Below, piece after piece: positions 8,762 to 17,527 of a stretch of 64,000 bases of DNA. Source of the DNA: Asaia bogorensis_B (lineage in GTDB: Bacteria; Pseudomonadota; Alphaproteobacteria; Acetobacterales; Acetobacteraceae); the NCBI RefSeq assembly GCF_900465315.1, contig NZ_UBIX01000018.1. One strand, given 5' to 3'. A model generated the notes under the pieces. It made no database searches and was not told the origin of the DNA. It saw nothing but the letters and a program-made list of their open reading frames with translations. Made by a program: the position numbers and the translations under genes. How positions within the stretch are numbered: position 1 is the stretch's first letter; every line of letters begins with the position of its first letter.

Positions 8762-11155
8762 TCAGCTGATCGCGAAGTCGCTGGTCTTGAGATCAGTTAC
8801 CCCAATGAACGTTATCTTGGCACTGCCATCGATCATGACAGACGTGTTGCCGCCTGAGACTGTAGCGGTATTGAGGATGGTCTGCGCCGCAGCGTTTGAG
8901 GAAGATGGCTTGTAATTGTAGAGGAAGAACTTGTTATCGGCCGCACGGAAGTCGGTGATGGTGAAATTGCCTGCTGTGTGGTTGTTCAGCATGCCGAACA
9001 GATTGCCCGCCCCTGATCCCCCAGTGACCGTAGCAGAAGCCGCGTTATCCGATGTGCCTGTAAAAGCAGTACCGAAATAGAACTGATCGGATGCTGTGCC
9101 TCCGATCACCGTTTGCTGCCCAGCACCTGTCCATGCCGAGAGACCGCCCGCAACATTACGTCCATCGATATTCTGTGCGCCGGTAGTATAGGGCTGGTTC
9201 GCCGTAAACAACAGGCGCGAGGCTGAACTCAGGGTTGCAGTCAGCCCGTCGGCTCCAAAAATTGTTCCGCTGCCAGCGGAAATTGCGGTCTTGCCCGTTC
9301 CGGAAATGAAATTCAGCGCACCCCCGACACTGATTGTCTGATCACTCCCATGCACGACCTGCAAATTGGAGGTCGCGGAGATCGTATCACCCTGGGTTCC
9401 GGTTACCGTTGCGGAACCCGAACTGACATTGATTACGGAAGAAGTGCCACCATAGACCGTGCTGTTATCAGCCACCGTGATGCGGTTATTGCTCGAAAAA
9501 TCCATGACGGCAGCATTGGTCTTGAGTTGCGCCGTCGAATTTCCCCCCTGAAGCGATACCGTATCAATGGCGCCCGCTGCGCCGTAGATCGTATCCTGAC
9601 CCACCGAGTTGACGAAGTTATTCGACCCACCGAGATAGATCAGGTTGTTCCCCGTCCCCCCCGTAATGGTATTCGTGCCTTGCGCACCGTAGATCGTGTC
9701 ATTCCCCGCACCGGTAGCAATGCTCCACTTACCTGCCGATCCAGACGCATTGAATACATTATTGCCCTGGGTCGCGGCAAAGCTGCCCGCATTATTTCCA
9801 ACCTTTACGGTCGAGCCATACTGATTGCTGGATACAATATTGAGATAACTGGCCGTATTTTGCGTCGTATCGAGCGTGGTGCTACCGGTCAGCGTGCTGT
9901 CATCCGTCGACCCAACAACAATGTTGGAGTAATTGCCGGAAACGCCATAAGTCCCTGCACGATCCACGATAGCCTGAGAAGCCTTCTGCGAGGAAACATA
10001 ACCATTCGAACCGGGGGAGAGAATGTTGTTATCGAGTGAACCTGCCGTAAGCATGGTCTGGATGCTTGAGGCATAGGTCTTCGCCATCATGCCTGCTGTG
10101 TCGCCTGAGGTGTAGGGCACGTAAACGGTGTTATTGACACCTTTGACGATGAGATTGGGCATGGAGACCTCGCTGGTTGTCTGCGTTGCAGTACTGTTTT
10201 CTGGCACCATCGATACGACCTTGGTCGAGGTCGAACGGTCGGCATAGGTAACGTTCTTGCTGGTATCGTAAGTAATGACAGGATCTTCGACGTTATAGTT
10301 GCCGGTCACGTCGGTCGTCTGGCCTGTCCCGATTGACTCGACGCCAATATAGCAACCACTCAGATACCAGTTGCTCAGGTTCTCCAGATCACTCGCAAGA
10401 TTGGGATAAACACCAACAATCGCCTTGATCGCCGCCATCAAACCCTGGTTTACGTCAACAGTCGTCTGATACATGACGCCATTGTTCGAGGCGACTTTGG
10501 GATTGATGTAGTCGGCCTGGGTGCCGGTAAAATTGAAAATGGAACCGCCAAGCGATTTCGTAATCGACACATAGGTTTCAGGCGTACCCTTGTAATCGAC
10601 AGTCTCAAATTGCAGGAAAAGACCAAAGCTCATGGACGGACCATGATAATTGATCGTGAAATTAATCCCTGCCTGATAGACACCAGTCGTGCCAGAGTAA
10701 TTACTTATGCCCTGTATTACAGAGGCCGTAATCTGATGATTAAATGAGTACTGCCCATCGACAGATTTGACCGCAGCAAGCTGGACATCGAGCAGATGGC
10801 CGCCCTGCGCCGCCATCTGATAGATATAATGCCCGTTATCCGGGTCCTGAAAGACGTTGTAACTTGTTTTGCCCGCGGCCGACGTCGCAGATCCCTGGCT
10901 CCAGTGTCCGACGGAGTAGCCGAAATTCCCGTCCCACACGCGGGTGTCATCCCCACTGAGTGGATCGAAGGCTGTAGCCTGGTTCCACTGGATAATTGCC
11001 CAGTCTGGTGACTGACCACCACTCAGTTGAGACATCGAACTGTTATAGACGATCTGCCCATTAACGACCTGCTGCGTATTCATTGGCAAGTTCGGGCCAC
11101 TCAAACTAGGGTCGCTGTATATATTCGTTGTTGTATTAGTATTGGTAGTGCCCAT
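8762..11155 (-). CDS. Large beta-roll (RTX-like) protein, probably type I secreted
   Basis: A 797-residue protein rich in Gly, Ala, Ser, Thr and Asn with very few Cys and no N-terminal signal peptide. Residues about 45-310 form a distinct domain (VWDGNFGYSVGHWSQ and later aromatic beta-strand-like segments) that I do not recognise; a carbohydrate-binding or lyase-like jelly roll is conceivable. From about 400 onward it becomes repetitive, with degenerate calcium-binding nonapeptides such as GAGNDTIYG, GGTGNNLIY and GGSGAGNLFG. The last about 80 residues (NFTITDFRAADNKFFLY, then ITFIGVTDLKTSDF) resemble C-terminal type I export signals of beta-roll proteins in acetic acid bacteria. No ABC exporter, membrane-fusion or TolC gene lies in the window. 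Base composition of the upstream DNA is lower in G+C than its neighbours, compatible with transfer. Function unknown. Confidence 0.75.
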   Translation of the reverse strand: MGTTNTNTTTNIYSDPSLSGPNLPMNTQQVVNGQIVYNSSMSQLSGGQSPDWAIIQWNQATAFDPLSGDDTRVWDGNFGYSVGHWSQGSATSAAGKTSYNVFQDPDNGHYIYQMAAQGGHLLDVQLAAVKSVDGQYSFNHQITASVIQGISNYSGTTGVYQAGINFTINYHGPSMSFGLFLQFETVDYKGTPETYVSITKSLGGSIFNFTGTQADYINPKVASNNGVMYQTTVDVNQGLMAAIKAIVGVYPNLASDLENLSNWYLSGCYIGVESIGTGQTTDVTGNYNVEDPVITYDTSKNVTYADRSTSTKVVSMVPENSTATQTTSEVSMPNLIVKGVNNTVYVPYTSGDTAGMMAKTYASSIQTMLTAGSLDNNILSPGSNGYVSSQKASQAIVDRAGTYGVSGNYSNIVVGSTDDSTLTGSTTLDTTQNTASYLNIVSSNQYGSTVKVGNNAGSFAATQGNNVFNASGSAGKWSIATGAGNDTIYGAQGTNTITGGTGNNLIYLGGSNNFVNSVGQDTIYGAAGAIDTVSLQGGNSTAQLKTNAAVMDFSSNNRITVADNSTVYGGTSSVINVSSGSATVTGTQGDTISATSNLQVVHGSDQTISVGGALNFISGTGKTAISAGSGTIFGADGLTATLSSASRLLFTANQPYTTGAQNIDGRNVAGGLSAWTGAGQQTVIGGTASDQFYFGTAFTGTSDNAASATVTGGSGAGNLFGMLNNHTAGNFTITDFRAADNKFFLYNYKPSSSNAAAQTILNTATVSGGNTSVMIDGSAKITFIGVTDLKTSDFAIS

Positions 11156-11736
11156 CGTTAATTCGACCCTTTTAATTCGTTAAATAAACTCTACGCCCTG
11201 TCCGATGTCTAGTCTGCACCTTGCATATTTAAATTCTCTTAATACGCAAACAAATTTCTCACCGCATTGTGATCTTAATATACATCGCGGCATGAGAACG
11301 AAACTTCGATGTTATTTGGAATTATTTCCAACATATCTATAATTATCCACATAGATCCGACGCTCCAATCTAGAAAATATGAAGCGAACGATATTCCGGG
11401 TCATCAGCCTGTTACAGCTGTCAAATTTCGTTAAGGTTCATGGCTAAAACCGTTATCAAGTATCAACACACCCACGATATGGGTTACCCGCGTGCAAGAG
11501 CGGAGGAAAACGATGCTTCCCTCTTCCGAATCTTTACTGGGTTCGTTCCCGTCGGATGAGCGCTCTGCGGAGCCAGTGGCGTTGCCATCGCGTCATGCAA
11601 CGCCTCTTCCCTACGATGACCGAAGCCTGAAACACGATAGAGCTGAGCGCCCAGCCAAGGCGAGCTCGGCTGAAAACCCCACCCGCGTGCGAGCCGTCCA
11701 CGCTCTTTGAAACGCGAGACATCCCACGGCTTCGGC
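11156..11736. other. A+T-rich upstream region of the beta-roll gene
   Basis: About 580 nt. The part from 11156 to about 11460 is strikingly A+T-rich compared with the rest of the window and probably holds the leftward promoter and control region of the beta-roll gene. It contains a palindrome-like TTGGAA-N4-TTCCAA at 11316-11331. The part from about 11470 has normal composition and contains the doubtful small frame listed separately. Confidence 0.5.
11513..11710 (+). CDS. Doubtful small ORF (65 aa)
   Basis: A 65-codon frame that begins 6 nt after a good GGAGG ribosome-binding sequence (11502-11506). The product is hydrophilic and rich in Ser, Arg and Pro (starting MLPSSESLLGSFPSDERS), with no recognisable domain or membrane segment. 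It faces the terminator of infC head-on. The only reason to list it is the strong Shine-Dalgarno match. It could equally be part of a non-coding upstream region. Confidence 0.25.
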   Translation: MLPSSESLLGSFPSDERSAEPVALPSRHATPLPYDDRSLKHDRAERPAKASSAENPTRVRAVHAL

Positions 11737-11764
11737 AAAAAAAAACCCCGGCTAAGCCGGGGTT
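11737..11764 (-). terminator. Rho-independent terminator after infC
   Basis: Read on the minus strand, AACCCCGGC and GCCGGGGTT (11764-11756 and 11752-11744) form a 9-bp stem with a 3-nt loop, followed by nine T (11745-11737). It lies 31 nt after the infC stop and closes the thrS-infC transcript. Confidence 0.93.
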
Positions 11765-11794
11765 CTGCAAGCGTGGTCTCAATATAAGTCCAGC

Positions 11795-12331
11795 TTAGCG
11801 TGGTGCGAGCACCATGATCATCTGACGATTCTCAAGCTTGGGCATCTGCTCAACCTTGGCCTTGTCTTCCATTTCGGTGCGGATACGCTCAAGCATCTTG
11901 ATGCCGAGCTCCTGATGGGCCATTTCGCGACCCTTGAAGCGCAGCGAAACCTTGACCTTGTCGCCTTCAGCCAGGAAGGAATTCATGGCGCGCAGCTTCA
12001 CCTGGTAGTCATTTTCATTGGTGCTGGGGCGCACCTTGACTTCCTTGATCTCGATGACCTTCTGCTTTTTGCGCGCTTCGTTCTTCTTCTTCTGCTGTTC
12101 GTATTTGAACTTGCCGTAGTCGAGAATCTTGACGACCGGCGGTTCAGCCGTCGGGCTGATTTCCAGAAGGTCGAGTCCGACCGAATAGGCGCGTGCAAGA
12201 GCATCGCGCGTTGTCATGACGCCAGCCATTTCGCCGTCGGCGTCAATCAAGCGCACCTGAGGAACACGGATTTCCTCGTTAACTCGGGGCCCTTCACGGG
12301 TGGGTGCGGCCTGCATCGGTGGTCTAGCTAT
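11795..12331 (-). CDS. infC: Translation initiation factor IF-3, with AUA start codon
   Basis: IF-3 binds the 30S subunit, blocks premature subunit joining and rejects non-canonical start codons. The product shows the N-domain EGPRVNEEIRVPQVRLID, the linker KYEQQKKKNEARKKQK, and the C-domain with IKEVKVRPSTNENDY and LRFKGREMAHQELG. A conventional ATG exists at 12316, but an AGGAG (12342-12338) lies 6 nt before an in-frame ATA at 12331, giving the extra N-terminal residues (M)ARPP. Use of AUU or AUA by infC is the known basis of its autoregulation, so I take ATA as the start (178 residues). rpmI and rplT, the usual partners, do not follow; a terminator does. thrS lies 182 nt upstream in the same direction. 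Confidence 0.95.
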   Translation of the reverse strand: MARPPMQAAPTREGPRVNEEIRVPQVRLIDADGEMAGVMTTRDALARAYSVGLDLLEISPTAEPPVVKILDYGKFKYEQQKKKNEARKKQKVIEIKEVKVRPSTNENDYQVKLRAMNSFLAEGDKVKVSLRFKGREMAHQELGIKMLERIRTEMEDKAKVEQMPKLENRQMIMVLAPR

Positions 12332-12512
12332 GGTCGTCTCCTGTCGACGTTTTCAAATCTTGTGCGTGTCGGCACTTCAATACGCGCAACCCGGCCAAAA
12401 ATTTCATCACCTTAGCGTGACGAAATTAACGGCTTGTTTGCGGGAAGGCCGGTGCCCCGACATAGTCACGAAGCACCGGGATTGCAAGGTTTTCGCGCCT
12501 GTCTGCTGCGTT

Positions 12513-14447
12513 TCAGCCCTGCAGACGTTGCATATCAGGTGCCTTGGCTTCCTCGCCCAGGAGTGTGACCACTTCCTCAAGGCCCAGAATTTCCTGTGCT
12601 GCGCCCCCCAGACGACGCATGGCCACCTTGCCTTCTTCCGCCTCGCGGCGTCCCACGACAAGGATGACAGGAACACGGGCAAGCGAATGCTCACGGATCT
12701 TCGCGTTGATCTTCTCGTTGCGCCCGTCCACCTCAACCTGAAGCCCGGCGCGGCGCAGCTTTGCAGCCACTTCCTGCGCGTAAGGCTCGGCATCTGTCAC
12801 GATGCTTGCCACCACAACCTGCGTCGGAGCCAGCCAGAGCGGGAACTTGCCCGCAAACTGCTCGATCAGGATACCGATGAAGCGCTCGAAGCTACCGAGA
12901 ATGGCACGATGCAGCATCACCGGGCGATGGCGCGCGCTGTCCTCACCGATATAGGAAGCATCCAGACGCTCGGGCAGGATGAAATCGACCTGCAACGTGC
13001 CGCACTGCCAGTCGCGACCGATCGCATCCGTCAGCACGAATTCGAGTTTCGGGCCATAGAAGGCGCCCTCGCCCGGATTGGTCTCGAATGTCACACCCGC
13101 TAATGCACAGGCTTCCTTGAGTGCCTTTTCCGACTTGTCCCAGGTCGCATCGTCACCGGCACGCGCGTCGGGACGGTCGGAGAACTTCACGCGGAAATTC
13201 TCGAAGCCCAGATCGCGATAGACCTCATCGAGCATGGCAACGAACGTCGCCGTCTCGGCTGCAATCTGTTCCTCGGTGCAGAAGATATGTGCATCGTCCT
13301 GCGTGAAGCCACGGACACGCATGATGCCATGCAGCGCCCCCGAGGGCTCGTAACGATGACACGCGCCGAACTCCGCCATACGCAGCGGCAGCTCGCGATA
13401 GGAGCGCAGCCCATGGCGGAAGATCTGCACATGGCAGGGGCAGTTCATGGGCTTGAGGGCGAGGGTCTTTTCCTCGTCCTCAACCGTCGCGATGAACATG
13501 TGCTCGCGATATTTGTCCCAATGGCCCGAGGCTTCCCACAGGGCACGGTCCACCAGCTGGGGCGTACGCACTTCCTCATAGCCATAGCGCGTCTGGATAC
13601 GGCGCATATAGTCCTGAAGCACGGTGTACAGACGCCAGCCCTTGGCGTGCCAGAAAATCTGGCCTACCGCCTCTTCCTGGATATGGAACAGATCCATCTC
13701 GCGGCCGATACGGCGATGGTCGCGCTTTTCTGCCTCTTCCAGCTGGTGCAGATAGGCGTCGAGTTCCTTCTGATCGCGCCAGGCCGTGCCATAGATACGC
13801 GTCAGCATGGGGTTACGATGGTCGCCGCGCCAATACGCGCCTGCCACCTTCATGAGCTTGAACGCCGTGCCGATATCGCCGGTGCCGCGCATATGCGGCC
13901 CACGGCACAGATCGAGCCAGGCCCCCTGACGATAGATCGAGATGGTCTCGCTCTCGGGCAGATCGCGGATCAGTTCCGCCTTGAAGCGCTCACCCTTCTC
14001 CTCGAAGAAGGCAATGGCCGCGTCACGATCCCATTCTTCACGCTCGAACGGCGCATTGGCCGCGATAATCTCACGCATCTTCGCCTCGATCGCCTCGAAA
14101 TCCTCGGGCGTGAAAGGCTGATTGCGGAAGAAATCGTAATAGAACCCGTCCTTGATGGAGGGGCCAATCGTTACCTGCGTGCCGGGCCAGAGCGCCTGCA
14201 CGGCTTCGGCCAGCACATGGGCGGTATCATGGCGGATCATCTCCAGAACGATATCGTCCTTGCGCGTGATGAAGCGCAGCTCTGAATCCTCGGCAATGGC
14301 CGTCGAGAGATCGACCAGCTTGCCATTCAGGCTCATCGCAACGGCAGCACGCGCCAGACCGGGACCGATCGAAGCCGCGACTGCCGTGCCAGTCGTGGCA
14401 CCGTCGAACGTGCGAACGGAACCATCGGGCAGGGTAATGGCAGGCAT
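12513..14447 (-). CDS. thrS: Threonyl-tRNA synthetase
   Basis: ThrRS charges tRNA-Thr and edits Ser-tRNA-Thr. The 644-residue protein has the TGS domain (about 1-60), the editing-site HDTAH at 73-77, the class II core with the zinc-ligand contexts MNCPCHV, GACHRYEPSGALHG and HRAILGSFERF, the segment GEGAFYGPKLEF, and a C-terminal anticodon-binding domain with ILVVGRREAEEGKV. Length and domain order are those of the full bacterial enzyme. A GGAGCGCATCTCC leader sequence with GGAG precedes the ATG at 14447. It lies 39 nt after the GT9 gene and upstream of infC. No T-box or long attenuator is visible in front of it. Confidence 0.97.
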   Translation of the reverse strand: MPAITLPDGSVRTFDGATTGTAVAASIGPGLARAAVAMSLNGKLVDLSTAIAEDSELRFITRKDDIVLEMIRHDTAHVLAEAVQALWPGTQVTIGPSIKDGFYYDFFRNQPFTPEDFEAIEAKMREIIAANAPFEREEWDRDAAIAFFEEKGERFKAELIRDLPESETISIYRQGAWLDLCRGPHMRGTGDIGTAFKLMKVAGAYWRGDHRNPMLTRIYGTAWRDQKELDAYLHQLEEAEKRDHRRIGREMDLFHIQEEAVGQIFWHAKGWRLYTVLQDYMRRIQTRYGYEEVRTPQLVDRALWEASGHWDKYREHMFIATVEDEEKTLALKPMNCPCHVQIFRHGLRSYRELPLRMAEFGACHRYEPSGALHGIMRVRGFTQDDAHIFCTEEQIAAETATFVAMLDEVYRDLGFENFRVKFSDRPDARAGDDATWDKSEKALKEACALAGVTFETNPGEGAFYGPKLEFVLTDAIGRDWQCGTLQVDFILPERLDASYIGEDSARHRPVMLHRAILGSFERFIGILIEQFAGKFPLWLAPTQVVVASIVTDAEPYAQEVAAKLRRAGLQVEVDGRNEKINAKIREHSLARVPVILVVGRREAEEGKVAMRRLGGAAQEILGLEEVVTLLGEEAKAPDMQRLQG

Positions 14448-14486
14448 GGAGATGCGCTCCTGGCGTAAGAGATAAGTTGAGCTGTT

Positions 14487-15398
14487 CTAATGGCCCCAGT
14501 TAAGGCAGGCCGCAACCCTGGAAACGTCGAGCCTGCGCAGATCATCGACGGCCAGAATACGCACCTGACCTGGCGCGCGCCCGACCGGCGCCGTCAGACG
14601 CGGGTTACTTTCACCGGAAAACAGAACGAGAGACTGGCAACCCATCGCAGCCGCCAGATGCATCGGGCCTGTATCATTGCCAACCGCCAGAGCGGCGCGC
14701 GCAAAGATCCCCCCCAGCGACAGCAGATCCGTCTGTCCTGTCAGGTCGAGCATGGCGGGCACCTGAGCCTTGATCGTTTTGGCCAGACCGGATTCGCTGG
14801 CTGCGCCGATCATGACGACATGCAGGCCCGATGCGAGCAGCTCATGCGCCAGAGCCGCATAATGGCTGGCCGGCCAGCGTTTGGCGGGTCGATGAGGGGC
14901 CGCCCCCGGCACGATGACCGCATAGGGGGCAGGCAGATCGGGCCCACCACGCCCCAGCCACGCCAGATCCGTGCCGGACAATTCAGGCACACCCAGCCGC
15001 GCCAGCTGATCACGCTGTCGCGCCACGCTGTGCATGGCATCACGATAGGGGTTGTCGTGAAAGAATGTCCCATCCGGCGCAATCCCGCACCAGCGTTTCT
15101 GCCCGGCCAGACGCTGATACCGGGTGCTGCGCCCTGATGTCTGCAGATCAATCACCAGATCATGCCCGCGCAGGGTGCGACGCAGGGCCATCACGCCACG
15201 CAGGTCCGACCAGCGCGGTCGCGCATCGACGGTCACGTGATCGAACCACGGGCTGGCCTTGGCCAGCGGTGCAAACGGCGTGGTGGTCAGCAGGGTGATC
15301 TCTGCCTCGGGCCAGTGCGCCCTGATGGCGGCAAAAGGGGCGAAGGCCTGCACGAAATCACCCAGCGCGCCGAGCTTGATCACGAGTATACGAAACAT
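14487..15398 (-). CDS. GT9-family glycosyltransferase (heptosyltransferase-like)
   Basis: A 303-residue GT-B enzyme of family 9, whose members add heptose or related sugars to the lipopolysaccharide core on the cytoplasmic face. The N-terminus ILVIKLGALGDFVQAFAPFAAIR and the C-terminal nucleotide-sugar site VGNDTGPMHLAAAMGCQSLVLF are diagnostic; VIVPGAAPHRPAKRWPASHYAALA corresponds to the conserved inter-domain strand. It is slightly short for WaaF or WaaC (usually 320-350). The start at 15398 leaves MFRILVIKLG, typical of the family. It overlaps no gene, is followed by thrS in 39 nt and diverges from the ribokinase gene. Acceptor and sugar cannot be inferred. Confidence 0.88.
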   Translation of the reverse strand: MFRILVIKLGALGDFVQAFAPFAAIRAHWPEAEITLLTTTPFAPLAKASPWFDHVTVDARPRWSDLRGVMALRRTLRGHDLVIDLQTSGRSTRYQRLAGQKRWCGIAPDGTFFHDNPYRDAMHSVARQRDQLARLGVPELSGTDLAWLGRGGPDLPAPYAVIVPGAAPHRPAKRWPASHYAALAHELLASGLHVVMIGAASESGLAKTIKAQVPAMLDLTGQTDLLSLGGIFARAALAVGNDTGPMHLAAAMGCQSLVLFSGESNPRLTAPVGRAPGQVRILAVDDLRRLDVSRVAACLNWGH

Positions 15399-15521
15399 CC
15401 GGCCATCCTAGCCGAGGGCGCGTCGCGATGATACGCCATCTGTCTGCTCTCCCGGCGTCAGGCCATGTCCGGACCCGTGTCGCCCCGCAAGCAGGACCAG
15501 AATCCGGTGCAGGAACCCCCC

Positions 15522-16478
15522 ATGTCCGACAATCCTTCCCACATCCTTTCCTTCGGCAGCGTCAATATCGACATCACCGCCCGCGCCGAGCGCATCCCCC
15601 ATCCGGGCGAAACGGTCCATGCCGCAAGCTACGCCATTGGGCTTGGTGGCAAGGGGGCCAATCAGGCCGCTGCCGCAGCGCGTCTCGGACAGGGCTGTGG
15701 GCTGAACGTTTTCATGGCGGGCCGCACCGGCACCGATAATTTCGGTGCCATGGCGCGCAAGCTTCTCACCCCTTTCGGCGTCGATCTCAAAGCCCTGCGA
15801 GAGGACCCCGCCCACCCGACCGGCGTTGCGCTGATCACGGTTGATGAAAAGGCCGAGAACATTATTACCGTCGCAGGCGGTGCCAATATGGCGCTCGACA
15901 GCAGTGATGTCGCCGCCCATCGATCCCTGATCGAACAGGCATCGGTGCTGCTTCTTCAGCTCGAAATTCCTCTCGCCCTCACGATCGAAATCGCCGAGAC
16001 CGCCAAAAACGCAGGAACGCTCGTGATTGTCGACCCGGCCCCCGCCCCGGTCGATGGCCTGCCTGAGGCCCTGTGGCGCGCCCTCGATATCGTCACCCCC
16101 AACGAAACCGAAACGCGCCTTCTGACTGGCATCTACCCTGAAACGCAGAAAGACGCAGCGCGGGCTGCGCGCAAATTGCAGTCCCTCGGCGCCACCCATG
16201 CACTGGTCAAGATGGGGGCAAGAGGGGTGTATTATCTCAGCGGTGATCGGGAAGGCTTTGTCCCCCCTTATCCGGTCAAGGCTATCGACACTGTCGCAGC
16301 AGGCGATTGCTTCAACGCCGGTCTTGCCGCGGCCCTGACGCTGGGCAAGCCGTTCGACGAAGCGGTGCATTTTGCTGCAGCCTGCGGTGCGCTCGCGACC
16401 ACGCGGCTTGGCGCTGCCGAATCAGCGCCCCACTGGCACGATGTCACAGCGATGGTTGAGAACAGACCGGCTACCTGA
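15522..16478 (+). CDS. rbsK: Ribokinase (PfkB family)
   Basis: RbsK phosphorylates D-ribose at O5 in the cytoplasm. The product (318 residues from this start) has the N-terminal FGSVNIDITARAERIPHPGETV with the ribose-contacting Asp, the GGKGANQA motif, VTPNETETRLLTG, KMGARGVYYL and the catalytic DTVAAGDCFNAGLAAAL with the base Asp. The ATG at 15522 is chosen because AGGA lies 7 nt before it and the family signature starts a few residues later; an in-frame upstream ATG at 15465 has no such signal. No ribose transporter is adjacent. Other PfkB substrates (for example nucleosides) remain possible, but the sequence fits ribokinase well. Confidence 0.88.
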   Translation: MSDNPSHILSFGSVNIDITARAERIPHPGETVHAASYAIGLGGKGANQAAAAARLGQGCGLNVFMAGRTGTDNFGAMARKLLTPFGVDLKALREDPAHPTGVALITVDEKAENIITVAGGANMALDSSDVAAHRSLIEQASVLLLQLEIPLALTIEIAETAKNAGTLVIVDPAPAPVDGLPEALWRALDIVTPNETETRLLTGIYPETQKDAARAARKLQSLGATHALVKMGARGVYYLSGDREGFVPPYPVKAIDTVAAGDCFNAGLAAALTLGKPFDEAVHFAAACGALATTRLGAAESAPHWHDVTAMVENRPAT

Positions 16479-16505
16479 CCAAAAGACAGGTCGAAGATCC
16501 GGGGC

Positions 16506-16525
16506 GACGGACCACGCGGTCCGTC
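16506..16525. terminator. Inverted repeat between convergent rbsK and TPR genes
   Basis: GACGGACC and GGTCCGTC form a perfect 8-bp stem with a 4-nt loop. There is no clear T run, so it may be a weak bidirectional terminator or only a hairpin. Confidence 0.4.
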
Positions 16526-16563
16526 TCCTGGTTTATGGGCCTTGAACCCGGGCTGACGCCAGG

Positions 16564-17472
16564 TCAGTCCTGATCGGGGTCGGCGTCGAGAACGGCTTCG
16601 TCCTGTCTTGCCAGATAGGCTTCATGGCCGTCCGGGGCGAGGGTAATCACACGGTCCCAGTCCTGACGCGCCTGCCCGTATTGCCGCAGGCGCACATTCA
16701 GGATCCCGCGCTCCAGCAGGGCCTCGACATCATCGGGCGACAGGGCCAGCGCTCTATTGGCATCTGCCATCGCTTTGGCGCTCTGCCCAAGATAGCGATA
16801 GGCGGTAGCGCGGACCACGAAAGCACCGACCAGATAGGGGTCTGGCACAGCGTCAGGTTTTACCACCGCCGGTGCCGCGGGTGGCACAGCCGGACCGTCA
16901 CCCGGCAGAGCGCCGAGAGCGGTAATCGTTTCTCCAAATTGCCCCTGCATCGACAGGCTGCGGGCCAGAAGCACCCTGCGCCCAAGCGGCCCGGAATCAT
17001 GCGACAATGCCTGCCGCGCCGCACGTTCCGCTGCTTTTCCGTCCCCTGCCAGCAACCAGGCTGCGGCCGCCTGCTCGGCAAAAACGGCACGCTCACCAGC
17101 GTTTCCATCATGCCCGTCCTGCGCGGTAGCGGCATGGGAAGGCAAGGCAGGCCCTGCCGGCCCCGACGTGCTATGCCCTTGCTGGCCTTTTCCACCCTGA
17201 ATGGCGGTGAGGGCCTCCGGCGCTGCCAGACCCTCGAACTCCGTCGCAGCATCCCTATAGGCGCCAAGTGCCAAATCAGCCTGCGCCAGACACTCATGGG
17301 CGCTGCGCCCCCCGCCATGATGCAGCCAGTCCTGCGCCGTTTCCTGCACCAGATCGGGGGTATCGGGTAACGGTGCCAGGCAATGCGCAAGGGTTTGGGG
17401 CGGGGAATAGGCCAGTGCCCCCCCTGCCCAAAGGCTACTCCCTATCGCCAAGGCACCAAAAGCATGTTTCAT
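16564..17472 (-). CDS. Secreted TPR-repeat protein
   Basis: A 302-residue protein with a Sec signal peptide (MKHAFGALAIGSSLWAGGALA, cleavage near ALA-YS). The C-terminal third contains two or more tetratricopeptide repeats, such as AYRYLGQSAKAMADANRALALSPDD and the following GILNVRLRQYGQARQDWDRVITLAPDG. A weaker repeat lies around AAWLLAGDGKAAERAARQAL, and a low-complexity Gly/His/Ser-rich linker lies near residue 95. TPR proteins scaffold complexes, here presumably in the periplasm. It is convergent with rbsK and divergent from the epimerase-like gene. No specific partner can be named. Confidence 0.75.
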   Translation of the reverse strand: MKHAFGALAIGSSLWAGGALAYSPPQTLAHCLAPLPDTPDLVQETAQDWLHHGGGRSAHECLAQADLALGAYRDAATEFEGLAAPEALTAIQGGKGQQGHSTSGPAGPALPSHAATAQDGHDGNAGERAVFAEQAAAAWLLAGDGKAAERAARQALSHDSGPLGRRVLLARSLSMQGQFGETITALGALPGDGPAVPPAAPAVVKPDAVPDPYLVGAFVVRATAYRYLGQSAKAMADANRALALSPDDVEALLERGILNVRLRQYGQARQDWDRVITLAPDGHEAYLARQDEAVLDADPDQD

Positions 17473-17527
17473 ACCTTGTGAATTGGCGCGGCATCGCGCC
17501 AGCGGTCAAGCGCGAATGGGAGCTTTC

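Noticed and set aside
9200..9800. Repeated motifs considered as a CRISPR or tandem repeat array
   Set aside because: They are degenerate coding repeats of the beta-roll, not identical direct repeats with spacers.
9350..10039. Rightward open frame of 229 codons over the beta-roll gene
   Set aside because: Arises from the repetitive Gly/Thr/Asn codons of the opposite strand; no ribosome-binding site.
13287..14285. Rightward open frame of about 330 codons inside thrS
   Set aside because: Antisense to a complete threonyl-tRNA synthetase; no start signal and no family features.
14448..14486. T-box or attenuator in front of thrS
   Set aside because: The gap to the upstream gene is only 39 nt and T-boxes are not expected in this group.
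15408..16370. Leftward open frame of 320 codons over ribokinase
   Set aside because: Antisense shadow of rbsK; the sense strand has all kinase motifs.
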